A stretch of 64,000 nucleotides of DNA. It comes from Vibrio sp. 14G-20. Its GTDB lineage: Bacteria > Pseudomonadota > Gammaproteobacteria > Enterobacterales > Vibrionaceae. Each line of letters starts with the position of its first letter. Position 1 is the first letter of the stretch. Below, piece by piece: positions 18,320 through 25,704 of the stretch. The notes below the pieces were generated by a model that searched no databases, was not told the origin of the DNA, and was given only the letters and a program-made list of their open reading frames with translations. A program made the position numbers and the translations under genes. The stretch lies in contig NZ_JAPHPW010000017.1 in NCBI RefSeq assembly GCF_026241515.1, forward strand, positions 37,632 through 101,631. Direction: 5' to 3'.

Positions 18320-19561
18320 CTAGCTTCGGCATATCTCTGCCAGTGTCGTCAATCGACGCTTTGACTCTTTCACATAAGGATTGGTTTGATCCCATGCGTA
18401 GCCAGCCAAAATTGAGCACACCATCTGCTTAATCTTCGGATTAGGATCTTGATAAACAATCACATCCTGCAAAGTACCTGAGTACCACCCTTCGACATAC
18501 GTTCTAAAGGTGTTTACGCCAACCATCAATGGATCGGCATAATCACGAACCCAATCAACCGTCTCACCATTGAGCTGTTTTTCCACGCACTCAACCGCAA
18601 ACTGAGCTGACTTCATCGCAATTGTCACACCTGATGAAAACACAGGATCAAGGAACTCACCGGCATTGCCCAATAGTGCATACTTGTCTGTTGCAAGGTG
18701 TTTTACGTTGGCAGAATAGCCACCGATTTCACCCGCAGGGTTTGGATACTCTGCATTCGCTAATATTTCAGCCAAACCCGGCTCTTCCGTTGCCAGTTGC
18801 TTAATCGCGGCAATCTTATCCTCTGGGTATGATTCAAAGAACTTAGGCTCCCCGACTACACCAAACGAAGACACTCCGTTACTAAACGGGATCAACCAAT
18901 ACCAAACGTCAGGATTGGTCGGGTGCACCGAGATCAGAATTTTGTTTCGATCATATTCAAGGTCGGTATCCACCTCGGTAATATGATCGTTGATGTGCGT
19001 GAAAATGGCTTTACGAGGTGGAAGGGATGACGGCTCTTCCAAATCAAGCATTTTCGGTAACACTCGACCAAAACCACTGCCATCCAGCACATATTGAGCT
19101 TCTAGCTGATAGCGTTCTCCATCAACTACTTGAACCTCTAAAATGGTGCTGTCTTCAGTGAAGTTAATGCCCATCAACTCATGTTGGTAATCAATAGCGA
19201 CACCTTGCGCCTCGGCAGTGTCTGCTAACACCTTATCAAAGGCGCCTCGTTGAACTTGAAACGTGGTTCCCGGCCCAGCAGAGAACTTATCTTCAAAATT
19301 AAACGCGGTGTACACACCATTTTTACGAAAGGCTGCACCATCTTTAAATTGGAAGTTAGCGTCAGCCACCGCTTCGCTCATCCCAGCTTGTTCAATCACT
19401 TCCATGCAAGCAGGCAGTAGGCTTTCACCAATAGAAAAGCGCGGGAAAAGGCTCTTTTCAATCACTCGAACATCGATGCCTTTTTTATGAAGCAAAGACG
19501 CGGCAATAGACCCTGATGGCCCAGCTCCGATGATCACTACTTGAGTTGACAGTTTTTTCAT
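18320..19561 (-). CDS. FAD-dependent, halogenase-like oxidoreductase of the aryl polyene cluster
   Basis: This 413-residue flavoprotein has an N-terminal dinucleotide-binding motif (GAGPSG, residues 12-17), an RxxxGESxxP segment (RFSIGESLLP, 41-50) and WYWLIP at 220-225, which fits the WxWxIP signature of flavin-dependent halogenases. K73 in QFKDGAAF lies where these enzymes carry a conserved lysine. Non-halogenating relatives in polyene pigment clusters share much of this pattern, so hydroxylation, reduction or halogenation of the aryl head are all possible. It is the last gene of the minus arm, 24 bp after the methyltransferase. Family secure; reaction not determined. Confidence 0.85.
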   Translation of the reverse strand: MKKLSTQVVIIGAGPSGSIAASLLHKKGIDVRVIEKSLFPRFSIGESLLPACMEVIEQAGMSEAVADANFQFKDGAAFRKNGVYTAFNFEDKFSAGPGTTFQVQRGAFDKVLADTAEAQGVAIDYQHELMGINFTEDSTILEVQVVDGERYQLEAQYVLDGSGFGRVLPKMLDLEEPSSLPPRKAIFTHINDHITEVDTDLEYDRNKILISVHPTNPDVWYWLIPFSNGVSSFGVVGEPKFFESYPEDKIAAIKQLATEEPGLAEILANAEYPNPAGEIGGYSANVKHLATDKYALLGNAGEFLDPVFSSGVTIAMKSAQFAVECVEKQLNGETVDWVRDYADPLMVGVNTFRTYVEGWYSGTLQDVIVYQDPNPKIKQMVCSILAGYAWDQTNPYVKESKRRLTTLAEICRS

Positions 19562-19585
19562 TAATTTAAGCCATGTTTGTTATTT

Positions 19586-20659
19586 TTATTGCGCGCCAGC
19601 TTTCAGTTCAAGAAGCGTATGACCAAGACCGATATCGTCGGTACGGGTCACCACTTCAAAGCCTGCTTCTTCAACGATCTCTAAGAAATCTTCACTGCGA
19701 TAAAAACGGCTGTTGCCGTTGGCCAAGCAAGTAAAGTAAAGAGAAGTCGCGTTTAAGCTATAAGAAGCCGCATCGTATTTCTGTGCATCCCAAAACAGTT
19801 CAAGGATATAGACCGTCGCCTCTTCTGACATATGAGAGCGAACACGCTTTAATATGCTCAGAATCTCCATTGGCGAGAAGCAATCAAGGAACTGGCTCAT
19901 CCACCACACATCTGCACCCGTCGGCAAAGCTTGTTGTTTGTCGAGCATGTTGGCTGGGAATGGCGTCACTCGGTCTTGATGACCATGTTGTGTCGCGTTT
20001 GCCATTGCCATTTCTAGTTGCTGTGGCAAGTCGACAATCGTTATCTCAACATCTGGGTCGTGGTTGCAGCACTGCATTGCCCACTTACCGGTGTTACCGC
20101 CAATATCCACCAGCGATTTAGGTTTCTTGCTGAAGACTTTCTCAAGCAAAACAGGGAACGAACGATCGGAATAGAAGTGATCAAACTTGAACCAGCTCTC
20201 TTTTGCTTTTTCTGGCAATTGAGACAAACCTTGGTAAATGGTTTCCCAGTCACCCAGCTCTTTCAAGCCCGCAGGTGTACCTTCTTCAATCGCTTCCGTT
20301 AAATGCATCATCGCGGCGTAGCAAACATCGGCTGTGAAATCCATGTTTGCGTTAGTCATACCATCGTGCAAAAGGTAGAAGCCAAGGTTAGCCATTTTAT
20401 AGTTAGGTTTGTCCCAAGTAACAATATGAGCACTTAACGCCATATCGAGCAGAACTTTCACGCCGTACTCGGATACACCGGTTATTTCAGAGAGCGTATC
20501 TGCAGGTAAACCATCGTTACCCGCATCATCTAAGGCTTTTAAAATACCTAAATCACGAAGTGTACGAGCAGTATGAAAAACAATAGGAGCGAAAGACAAC
20601 TTTTGCGCTTCTGTTTTTGCTTCTAATGCATTGAATGGATCTAATTTATATTCCGACAC
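19586..20659 (-). CDS. SAM-dependent methyltransferase of the aryl polyene cluster
   Basis: The 357-residue protein is built like small-molecule O-methyltransferases. It has a winged-helix dimerisation N-terminus (about 20-110, TARTLRDLGILKALDDAG...LSEITGVSEYGVKVLLDMAL). The Rossmann SAM domain has the glycine motif LVDIGGNTGKWAMQC (about 188-202), followed by ADVWWMSQFLDCFSPMEILSILKRVRSHM. Aryl polyenes carry ring methyl groups, so ring methylation of the aryl starter is a reasonable role, but the target is inferred from context. It is transcribed with the flavoprotein downstream and the lipoprotein upstream. Confidence 0.87.
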   Translation of the reverse strand: MSEYKLDPFNALEAKTEAQKLSFAPIVFHTARTLRDLGILKALDDAGNDGLPADTLSEITGVSEYGVKVLLDMALSAHIVTWDKPNYKMANLGFYLLHDGMTNANMDFTADVCYAAMMHLTEAIEEGTPAGLKELGDWETIYQGLSQLPEKAKESWFKFDHFYSDRSFPVLLEKVFSKKPKSLVDIGGNTGKWAMQCCNHDPDVEITIVDLPQQLEMAMANATQHGHQDRVTPFPANMLDKQQALPTGADVWWMSQFLDCFSPMEILSILKRVRSHMSEEATVYILELFWDAQKYDAASYSLNATSLYFTCLANGNSRFYRSEDFLEIVEEAGFEVVTRTDDIGLGHTLLELKAGAQ

Positions 20660-20688
20660 GAAAAACCTAACTTTAAAATAATAGAGGG

Positions 20689-21078
20689 TTACTCAGCAGC
20701 CATTTTTGCAAGCTTACGTTTAATATCAACGTTTAAGTTATTAACCCAACGATTGTAATTACGGTGTATTTCACCATCGTCATACTTCAAATTCTCTGAT
20801 TCAACGTAAAGAATAGAGTAAAACTTGTCACTATAAGGAATTTCAACCACGGCATGGTGTGAACGAACATACAGCTCCGCACGGATCAAGCCAGGCTTTA
20901 TTTCTGAAACCAACCAGCCTCGATTCTCAGCCGACTCATAAATAGCTGATTTCACCTGTTTGCTTTGAAGATTAAGTGCAACTGGAGTATCCTCAACATT
21001 CATTACAGGTTGGACACGTCCACACCCTGCAAGAACGAATATGAATAACATTGAAACGGCTATTTTTAGTAATTTCAT
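20689..21078 (-). CDS. Small lipoprotein at the head of the minus ape arm
   Basis: A 129-residue precursor with a clear lipobox (MKLLKIAVSMLFIFVLAGC, Cys19). The mature part has no motif I recognise: QSKQVKSAIYESAENRGWLVSEIKPGLIRAELYVRSHHAVVEIPYSD, then a basic C-terminal helix. The pattern of a helix followed by strands (GWLVSEIKPGLIRAEL...HHAVVEIPY) looks like a compact domain. It is the first gene of the minus-strand arm, with 72 bp between its start and that of apeC. A role in moving or anchoring the lipid-like pigment at the outer membrane is possible but unsupported by sequence. Confidence 0.82.
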   Translation of the reverse strand: MKLLKIAVSMLFIFVLAGCGRVQPVMNVEDTPVALNLQSKQVKSAIYESAENRGWLVSEIKPGLIRAELYVRSHHAVVEIPYSDKFYSILYVESENLKYDDGEIHRNYNRWVNNLNVDIKRKLAKMAAE

Positions 21079-21150
21079 TTAAATTCCTTATCTGTGTTTA
21101 TTTATAAGCACGCGTAGTATTTAGTTAGACCCAAAGCAAATCAATACTCT

Positions 21151-21900
21151 ATGTCAAATCAATCCCAATTAATGTCGTTTAATATTGAGAAATGGTCTGC
21201 AAATTCTGCGGGGCTCAATTCTAATGCCGAATGGCAAACATGGAGCGCTAATTTAGCTTGGCCAGACAATGGTACAGCTGAATTTAAAGCCATCCCGCCA
21301 ATGATGCGCCGCCGAATGAGTGTACAAAGCAAGCTTGCCGTCCAAACCGCATTGGTTCTGTTAAAAGACACCTCGATTGATTACCTAGTGTTTGCCAGTC
21401 GGCATGGTGAACTGCACCGAACCGCCATCTTAATTCAATCTATATTAGAAGGTGATGACGCCTCGCCAATGGCATTCTCGCAGTCAGTACACAACACGGC
21501 TGCTGGCCTCACAACGATTGCCGCGAAAGCACCAATTCCACTGACCTCAATAGCGGCCGGACAAGACACCTTCCATAATGCATTGATTGAGGCGTACCTT
21601 TACCTCTACCAGCATCCATCGCACCGTGTTTTAGTCATTGATTTCGACCAACCTCTGCCAGAACTCTACCAGGAATATGAGACACAAAACTACGCAGATT
21701 ACGCGTTAGGCTTAATTCTCACTGCGGGCGATGACTACTCTATTTATAGAGCAGTAGAAACAAGTCAATCAGTATCCGAGTTGCCACAAGGCCTTCAAAC
21801 GCTACAACATATCCTTTTGGATACCCAACGTTGGACGATTGCAGGCAAGCACCAAGCTTGGTCGTGGGTCAACAACGTGAAAACTGGAACTCGAAAATGA
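21151..21900 (+). CDS. apeC: Chain-length factor, partner of the ketosynthase
   Basis: This 249-residue protein belongs to the shortened beta-ketoacyl synthase-like family that acts as chain-length factor in aryl polyene type II synthases. Typical segments are LVFASRHGELHRTAILIQSIL, MAFSQSVHNTAAGLTTIA and PLTSIAAGQDTFHNALIEAYL. The position where active ketosynthases have the nucleophilic Cys reads SIAAGQ, so it should not condense by itself and probably pairs with the ketosynthase at 33332-34519. It is the first gene of the plus operon, and its stop overlaps the next start (ATGA). The symbol is given from family and gene order. Confidence 0.87.
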   Translation: MSNQSQLMSFNIEKWSANSAGLNSNAEWQTWSANLAWPDNGTAEFKAIPPMMRRRMSVQSKLAVQTALVLLKDTSIDYLVFASRHGELHRTAILIQSILEGDDASPMAFSQSVHNTAAGLTTIAAKAPIPLTSIAAGQDTFHNALIEAYLYLYQHPSHRVLVIDFDQPLPELYQEYETQNYADYALGLILTAGDDYSIYRAVETSQSVSELPQGLQTLQHILLDTQRWTIAGKHQAWSWVNNVKTGTRK

Positions 21901-22667
21901 GTAAGGTCGATCAATATTGGCGAGTATTCGCGACAGGGCTTTGCTTCTCCATCTTTGGTCTAGGAGGCTTAGTATTAAGCTTCTTAATCTTACCGACTAT
22001 TGCGCTAACTACTCCCAATACAATTAAAAGAGAGCTTAAAGCGCAGCGATTGATTCGTTTCTCATTCAACGCCTTTTGCCAAATCATGAAGTTCACTGGC
22101 GCTATTGATTACAGAATTGATGGCGCGGATCTATTGCGTGAAGATCGTAACTGCATCATCGTCGCCAATCATCCTAGCTTGATCGACTATGTGCTGATCG
22201 CTTCTCAACTTCCTCAATGTGATTGCCTCGTTAAGGCCGCTATTTGGGAAAACCCTTTTATGAAAAGGATTGTCAAAGCGGCGGGTTATATACCGAATCA
22301 AGCCCCTGACGATCTTTTAGAGCGCTGCGAAGAACGTTTCTCACGTGGCAATGTGCTGCTGGTTTTTCCCGAAGGAACTCGCACAACGCCCGGAATTGAA
22401 CCATCCTTACAACGTGGGGCGGCACAAATTGCCACTCGAACACAAACCGATTTACGCGTGATTCATATTACGGTTTCTCCGACATTCTTAACCAAAGAAA
22501 AAAAATGGTATCAAGTTCCTGCTACGAAACCCTTTTTTCATATCGCGGTGAAAGGTAAAATAGAAGTCGCACCCTTTATTGAAAATTCGAATAACTTAAC
22601 TTCGGCAGCAAGACGCCTTAATCATCATCTTGCACACACTATTTTCCCTTCCGAAGAAAGTATTTAG
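21897..22667 (+). CDS. apeD: Lysophospholipid-type acyltransferase
   Basis: A membrane-associated acyltransferase of the PlsC/LPLAT family, 256 residues from the ATG that overlaps the apeC stop. An in-frame start 66 bp upstream lies inside apeC and is rejected. It has an N-terminal hydrophobic segment (about 12-38), the HX4D catalytic motif in NHPSLIDY, and the substrate motif FPEGTRT. In aryl polyene clusters such enzymes are thought to esterify the polyene acid onto a lipid or sugar-lipid. Gene order matches apeD. Confidence 0.88.
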   Translation: MSKVDQYWRVFATGLCFSIFGLGGLVLSFLILPTIALTTPNTIKRELKAQRLIRFSFNAFCQIMKFTGAIDYRIDGADLLREDRNCIIVANHPSLIDYVLIASQLPQCDCLVKAAIWENPFMKRIVKAAGYIPNQAPDDLLERCEERFSRGNVLLVFPEGTRTTPGIEPSLQRGAAQIATRTQTDLRVIHITVSPTFLTKEKKWYQVPATKPFFHIAVKGKIEVAPFIENSNNLTSAARRLNHHLAHTIFPSEESI

Positions 22668-22771
22668 CCAATCAATAAACAACAGGCGATATCAGCATTT
22701 CGAAAATACATCGCATAATGTAGAATCGCCCCCTTAAAGCAGCATTTAGATAAAGCATTAAGTAGGCCAAA

Positions 22772-23032
22772 GTGGAAACATTACACAACGAACTGAAACA
22801 ACTGATCATCGACGCACTGAACCTTGAAGACATGAGCATTGATGAGATTGAAACAGAAGCTCCACTATTTGGTGATGGACTTGGATTAGATTCTATTGAT
22901 GCGCTAGAGCTTGGCCTTGCTATCAAGAAAAAGTACAACATTGTTATCGATGCCGACGATTCAAACACTCGCCAGCATTTTGCATCGGTAGAAAATCTAG
23001 CGAACTACATCTCATCTCAAACGAACAACTAG
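22772..23032 (+). CDS. apeE: Acyl carrier protein 1
   Basis: An 86-residue acidic acyl carrier protein. The phosphopantetheine attachment motif is DGLGLDSIDALEL, with the modified Ser in LDSID. It starts with GTG. It has a close partner ACP immediately downstream; two carrier proteins are usual in aryl polyene clusters, one probably used for the aryl starter or chain growth. A 104-bp gap precedes it, the longest within this part of the operon. Confidence 0.9.
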   Translation: METLHNELKQLIIDALNLEDMSIDEIETEAPLFGDGLGLDSIDALELGLAIKKKYNIVIDADDSNTRQHFASVENLANYISSQTNN

Positions 23033-23042
23033 ACAGATCTTT

Positions 23043-23300
23043 ATGACACAAGCTAACCACCAAGAAGTATACAACCAGGTTAAAGATGCGCTTATTGAGC
23101 TGTTCGAGCTTGATGCTGAAGATATCACTCCTGAAGCTCACCTTTATCTTGATCTCGACCTAGACAGCATTGATGCTGTTGATTTGGTCGTTCACCTACA
23201 GAACGTAACAGGTAAGAAGATCAAACCTGAAGAGTTCAAAGCAGTACGCACCGTTAAGGACGTTGTGGAGTCTGTGGCTGAACTATTGAAGGACGCATAA
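23043..23300 (+). CDS. apeF: Acyl carrier protein 2
   Basis: An 85-residue acyl carrier protein with attachment motif LDLDLDSIDAVDLVVHLQN. It is only moderately similar to the preceding ACP, so the two are likely specialised rather than recent duplicates. The stop codon overlaps the start of the next gene by one base (TAATG), indicating coupled translation. Confidence 0.9.
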   Translation: MTQANHQEVYNQVKDALIELFELDAEDITPEAHLYLDLDLDSIDAVDLVVHLQNVTGKKIKPEEFKAVRTVKDVVESVAELLKDA

Positions 23301-23857
23301 TGCGTCCTCTGCTGACTTTACTGTCGGCAATCATACTTTTCACTTATCCAATAGCGGTTTACTTTGGACTCAACAAGTTTGGCCTACAAACCGTTGGTAT
23401 CGCCTTGGCCGCTATCTTTGCTGTCCGTATTTTTACTGGCGGTCAGGCTAAAATCAAAGAGCTAAAACACTTAGCTTGGATCAGTGGAAGTGCCGGAATT
23501 GTTCTGCTGGCACTAGGATTAACCTTCAAGCAGCATGGCTGGTTAACCTATTATCCCGTCATCGTTAATGTTTGTATGTTGGCTGTATTCGCTTCAAGCC
23601 TATGGCAACCTCAAACGATTATCGAGCGTCTTGCTCGTCTTCAAGAGCCTGAACTTCCGCAAAGTGGCGTTGATTACACACGAAAAGTCACCAAAGTTTG
23701 GTGCCTGTTCTTTGTTATCAATGGCTCTATCGCCCTTTACACCTGCTTCCAACCTCTTGAAATATGGACCCTCTACAATGGCTTACTGAGCTATTTATTC
23801 GCCGGGTTACTCTTTGCAGGAGAGTGGGTAGTAAGACAGCGCATTCGTCAGAGTTAA
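23300..23857 (+). CDS. apeG: Integral membrane protein of the aryl polyene cluster (COG4648-like)
   Basis: A 185-residue hydrophobic protein with about five or six membrane segments, starting MRPLLTLLSAIILFTYPIAVYFGL. The segment VTKVWCLFFVINGSIALYTCF and a basic C-terminus (GEWVVRQRIRQS) are visible. It has no enzymatic motif that I recognise. Proteins of this type occupy the same place in other aryl polyene clusters, after the two ACPs and before the acyl-ACP synthetase, and are thought to help membrane localisation or transport of the pigment. Confidence 0.82.
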   Translation: MRPLLTLLSAIILFTYPIAVYFGLNKFGLQTVGIALAAIFAVRIFTGGQAKIKELKHLAWISGSAGIVLLALGLTFKQHGWLTYYPVIVNVCMLAVFASSLWQPQTIIERLARLQEPELPQSGVDYTRKVTKVWCLFFVINGSIALYTCFQPLEIWTLYNGLLSYLFAGLLFAGEWVVRQRIRQS

Positions 23858-23863
23858 ATTGTT

Positions 23864-25252
23864 ATGACCCAAACCGTATCTTACACCTCGTTGTCTGAGC
23901 TTCTCAGCCAAAACAGAACCCCTGAATCTATTGTCTGCTTTGACGACAATAGAGAGATTACGTGGCAAACCTTTAACAACGACTTATCTCAACTCGTGCA
24001 CCTTTTATCTTCATCCCCTTTTCAACGAGTTGCGATTTGTACCCAAGATAGCTACCTATTTTCCATAGCATTTTTGGCGTGTGCAGTAGCCAACAAACAC
24101 ATCATCTTACCGGGTAACTACCAGCCTTGTGCGCTTGCTGAGTTAAGTGAACAGTTTGATTGCCTGCTAGTTGATGACTCGATTGGCGAAGTTGAGGTGA
24201 GTGACGTTCGCAATATCCAAACCTTATTGGGCTCAAGCACCGAAGTACAAAAGCCTCTAACCGACGATCTTACGACCATTGATTTGGCAACAATCCCATT
24301 AACTCTGTTTACTTCAGGTTCAAGTGGTACACCCAAAGCTATAGACAAAACCTTAGAGCACCTAGATATTGAAATCGCTCAGCTAGATAAAAACTGGGGC
24401 GACTTACTTAAGGGAAACCGAGTCCACAGTACGGTCTCACACCAACATATCTATGGTCTGTTGTTCCGAATTTTATGGCCACTTTGTTCTGGTGTTCCAT
24501 TTGCTCGACACAATCTTGAGTACCCTGAACAAATCCTATCTCACGCTAACAAACAGAGCGTGCTGATCAGTAGCCCTGCGCTACTCAAGCGATTAAAACA
24601 CGAGACAAAGTCTGCACAGCTAGCTGGTGTGTTCTCTTCTGGTGGCCCTTTACCAACCGAATCGGCTCACCAAGCACTTAACTTGTTAGGACATTTTCCC
24701 ATCGAGGTTTTTGGCAGCACAGAAACTGGTGGCATCGCATTTCGCCAGCAAGAAAGCGCTCAAACACCTTGGCAACTTTTTGACTGTATTGAGGCAAGTC
24801 TCAACAGTGAGAATTGCATTAAGTTATTGTCGCCCTACATCGATAACAATAACTGGTATCAAACCGCAGACGAGTGCGAAATGGTCTCGGAGAATCAGTT
24901 TATATTGAAAGGCCGAACCGACCGAGTGATCAAGATAGAAGAAAAACGAGTATCACTGGTTGAAGTCGAAAAGCGACTTGAGCAACTGCCTTGGATAAGC
25001 GAATGTGTCGTCATTCCATTTGAAGAACCGGAGCGCTTAATCTTGGCGTCGGTTTTGGTATTATCAGAGGATGGCCAAGCAACTCTCACCACCATGAGTA
25101 AAGGTAAGTTCTGGTTGATGTTGCGTTCAGAACTTAGAAAATGGTTAGAACCGATCGCTATCCCAAGAAAATATCGCATTGTTGATGAGATTCCACTCAA
25201 CAGCCAAGGTAAGCGACTAACCTCTCATATCGAACAGCTAATAAAATCATAG
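23864..25252 (+). CDS. apeH: AMP-forming aryl/acyl-ACP synthetase
   Basis: A 462-residue member of the adenylate-forming (ANL) superfamily. Core motifs are LFTSGSSGTPKAIDK (phosphate-binding loop, about 146-160), EVFGSTETGG, YQTADECE and LKGRTDRVIKIEEKRVSLVEVEKRL with the hinge. In this pathway it should activate the aryl acid, such as a hydroxycinnamate made by the ammonia lyase further downstream, and load it on an ACP. It is shorter than typical acyl-CoA ligases, as is usual for ApeH-like enzymes. Starts 6 bp after apeG. Confidence 0.88.
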   Translation: MTQTVSYTSLSELLSQNRTPESIVCFDDNREITWQTFNNDLSQLVHLLSSSPFQRVAICTQDSYLFSIAFLACAVANKHIILPGNYQPCALAELSEQFDCLLVDDSIGEVEVSDVRNIQTLLGSSTEVQKPLTDDLTTIDLATIPLTLFTSGSSGTPKAIDKTLEHLDIEIAQLDKNWGDLLKGNRVHSTVSHQHIYGLLFRILWPLCSGVPFARHNLEYPEQILSHANKQSVLISSPALLKRLKHETKSAQLAGVFSSGGPLPTESAHQALNLLGHFPIEVFGSTETGGIAFRQQESAQTPWQLFDCIEASLNSENCIKLLSPYIDNNNWYQTADECEMVSENQFILKGRTDRVIKIEEKRVSLVEVEKRLEQLPWISECVVIPFEEPERLILASVLVLSEDGQATLTTMSKGKFWLMLRSELRKWLEPIAIPRKYRIVDEIPLNSQGKRLTSHIEQLIKS

Positions 25253-25341
25253 AAACCGCTGATCGTATTTTACACTGAGGTTATCTTTTTATATTTTTGT
25301 CAGAACACCTATTTTCAGCCCAAGGATTCTAAGCACACGCT

Positions 25342-25704
25342 ATGGATAAGAGAAAACCAAACGTCATTGCTGTTGACACTGCAGAGAAAGAATCGACCCT
25401 GACACTCCATATTACTGGAGACATCACCGATTTTAAGGGGCATTTCAAGAGCTTCCCTATTCTTCCGGGTGTTACACAGATTGATTGGGCACTTCACTAC
25501 GCAGTCCAAGAACTGAGTGTCCCTGGTTTTTTTAAAGGCATGGAAGTCATCAAATTCCAAGAACCGATCCTGCCAGACTCGACTATTCAGTTGTCATTAA
25601 AGTGGGACGCTGACAAAGACAAACTGAGCTTTAGTTACACCTCAAACAACGGTGAACAGACCCACTCTTCAGGCAAAATGAAGCTGGGAGAGAAAAGTGA
25701 ATAG
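25342..25704 (+). CDS. apeI: Hotdog-fold 3-hydroxyacyl-ACP dehydratase subunit
   Basis: A 120-residue FabZ-like hotdog protein. The helix region has GHFKSFPILPGVTQIDWALHYAV, with the family His and PGV turn, then FKGMEVIKFQEPILP. In the studied aryl polyene synthase the two hotdog dehydratases of the cluster work together as a hetero-complex; the partner here would be the gene at 34512-34976. It overlaps the next gene by 8 bp. The 89-bp gap before it holds nothing I recognise. Confidence 0.86.
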   Translation: MDKRKPNVIAVDTAEKESTLTLHITGDITDFKGHFKSFPILPGVTQIDWALHYAVQELSVPGFFKGMEVIKFQEPILPDSTIQLSLKWDADKDKLSFSYTSNNGEQTHSSGKMKLGEKSE

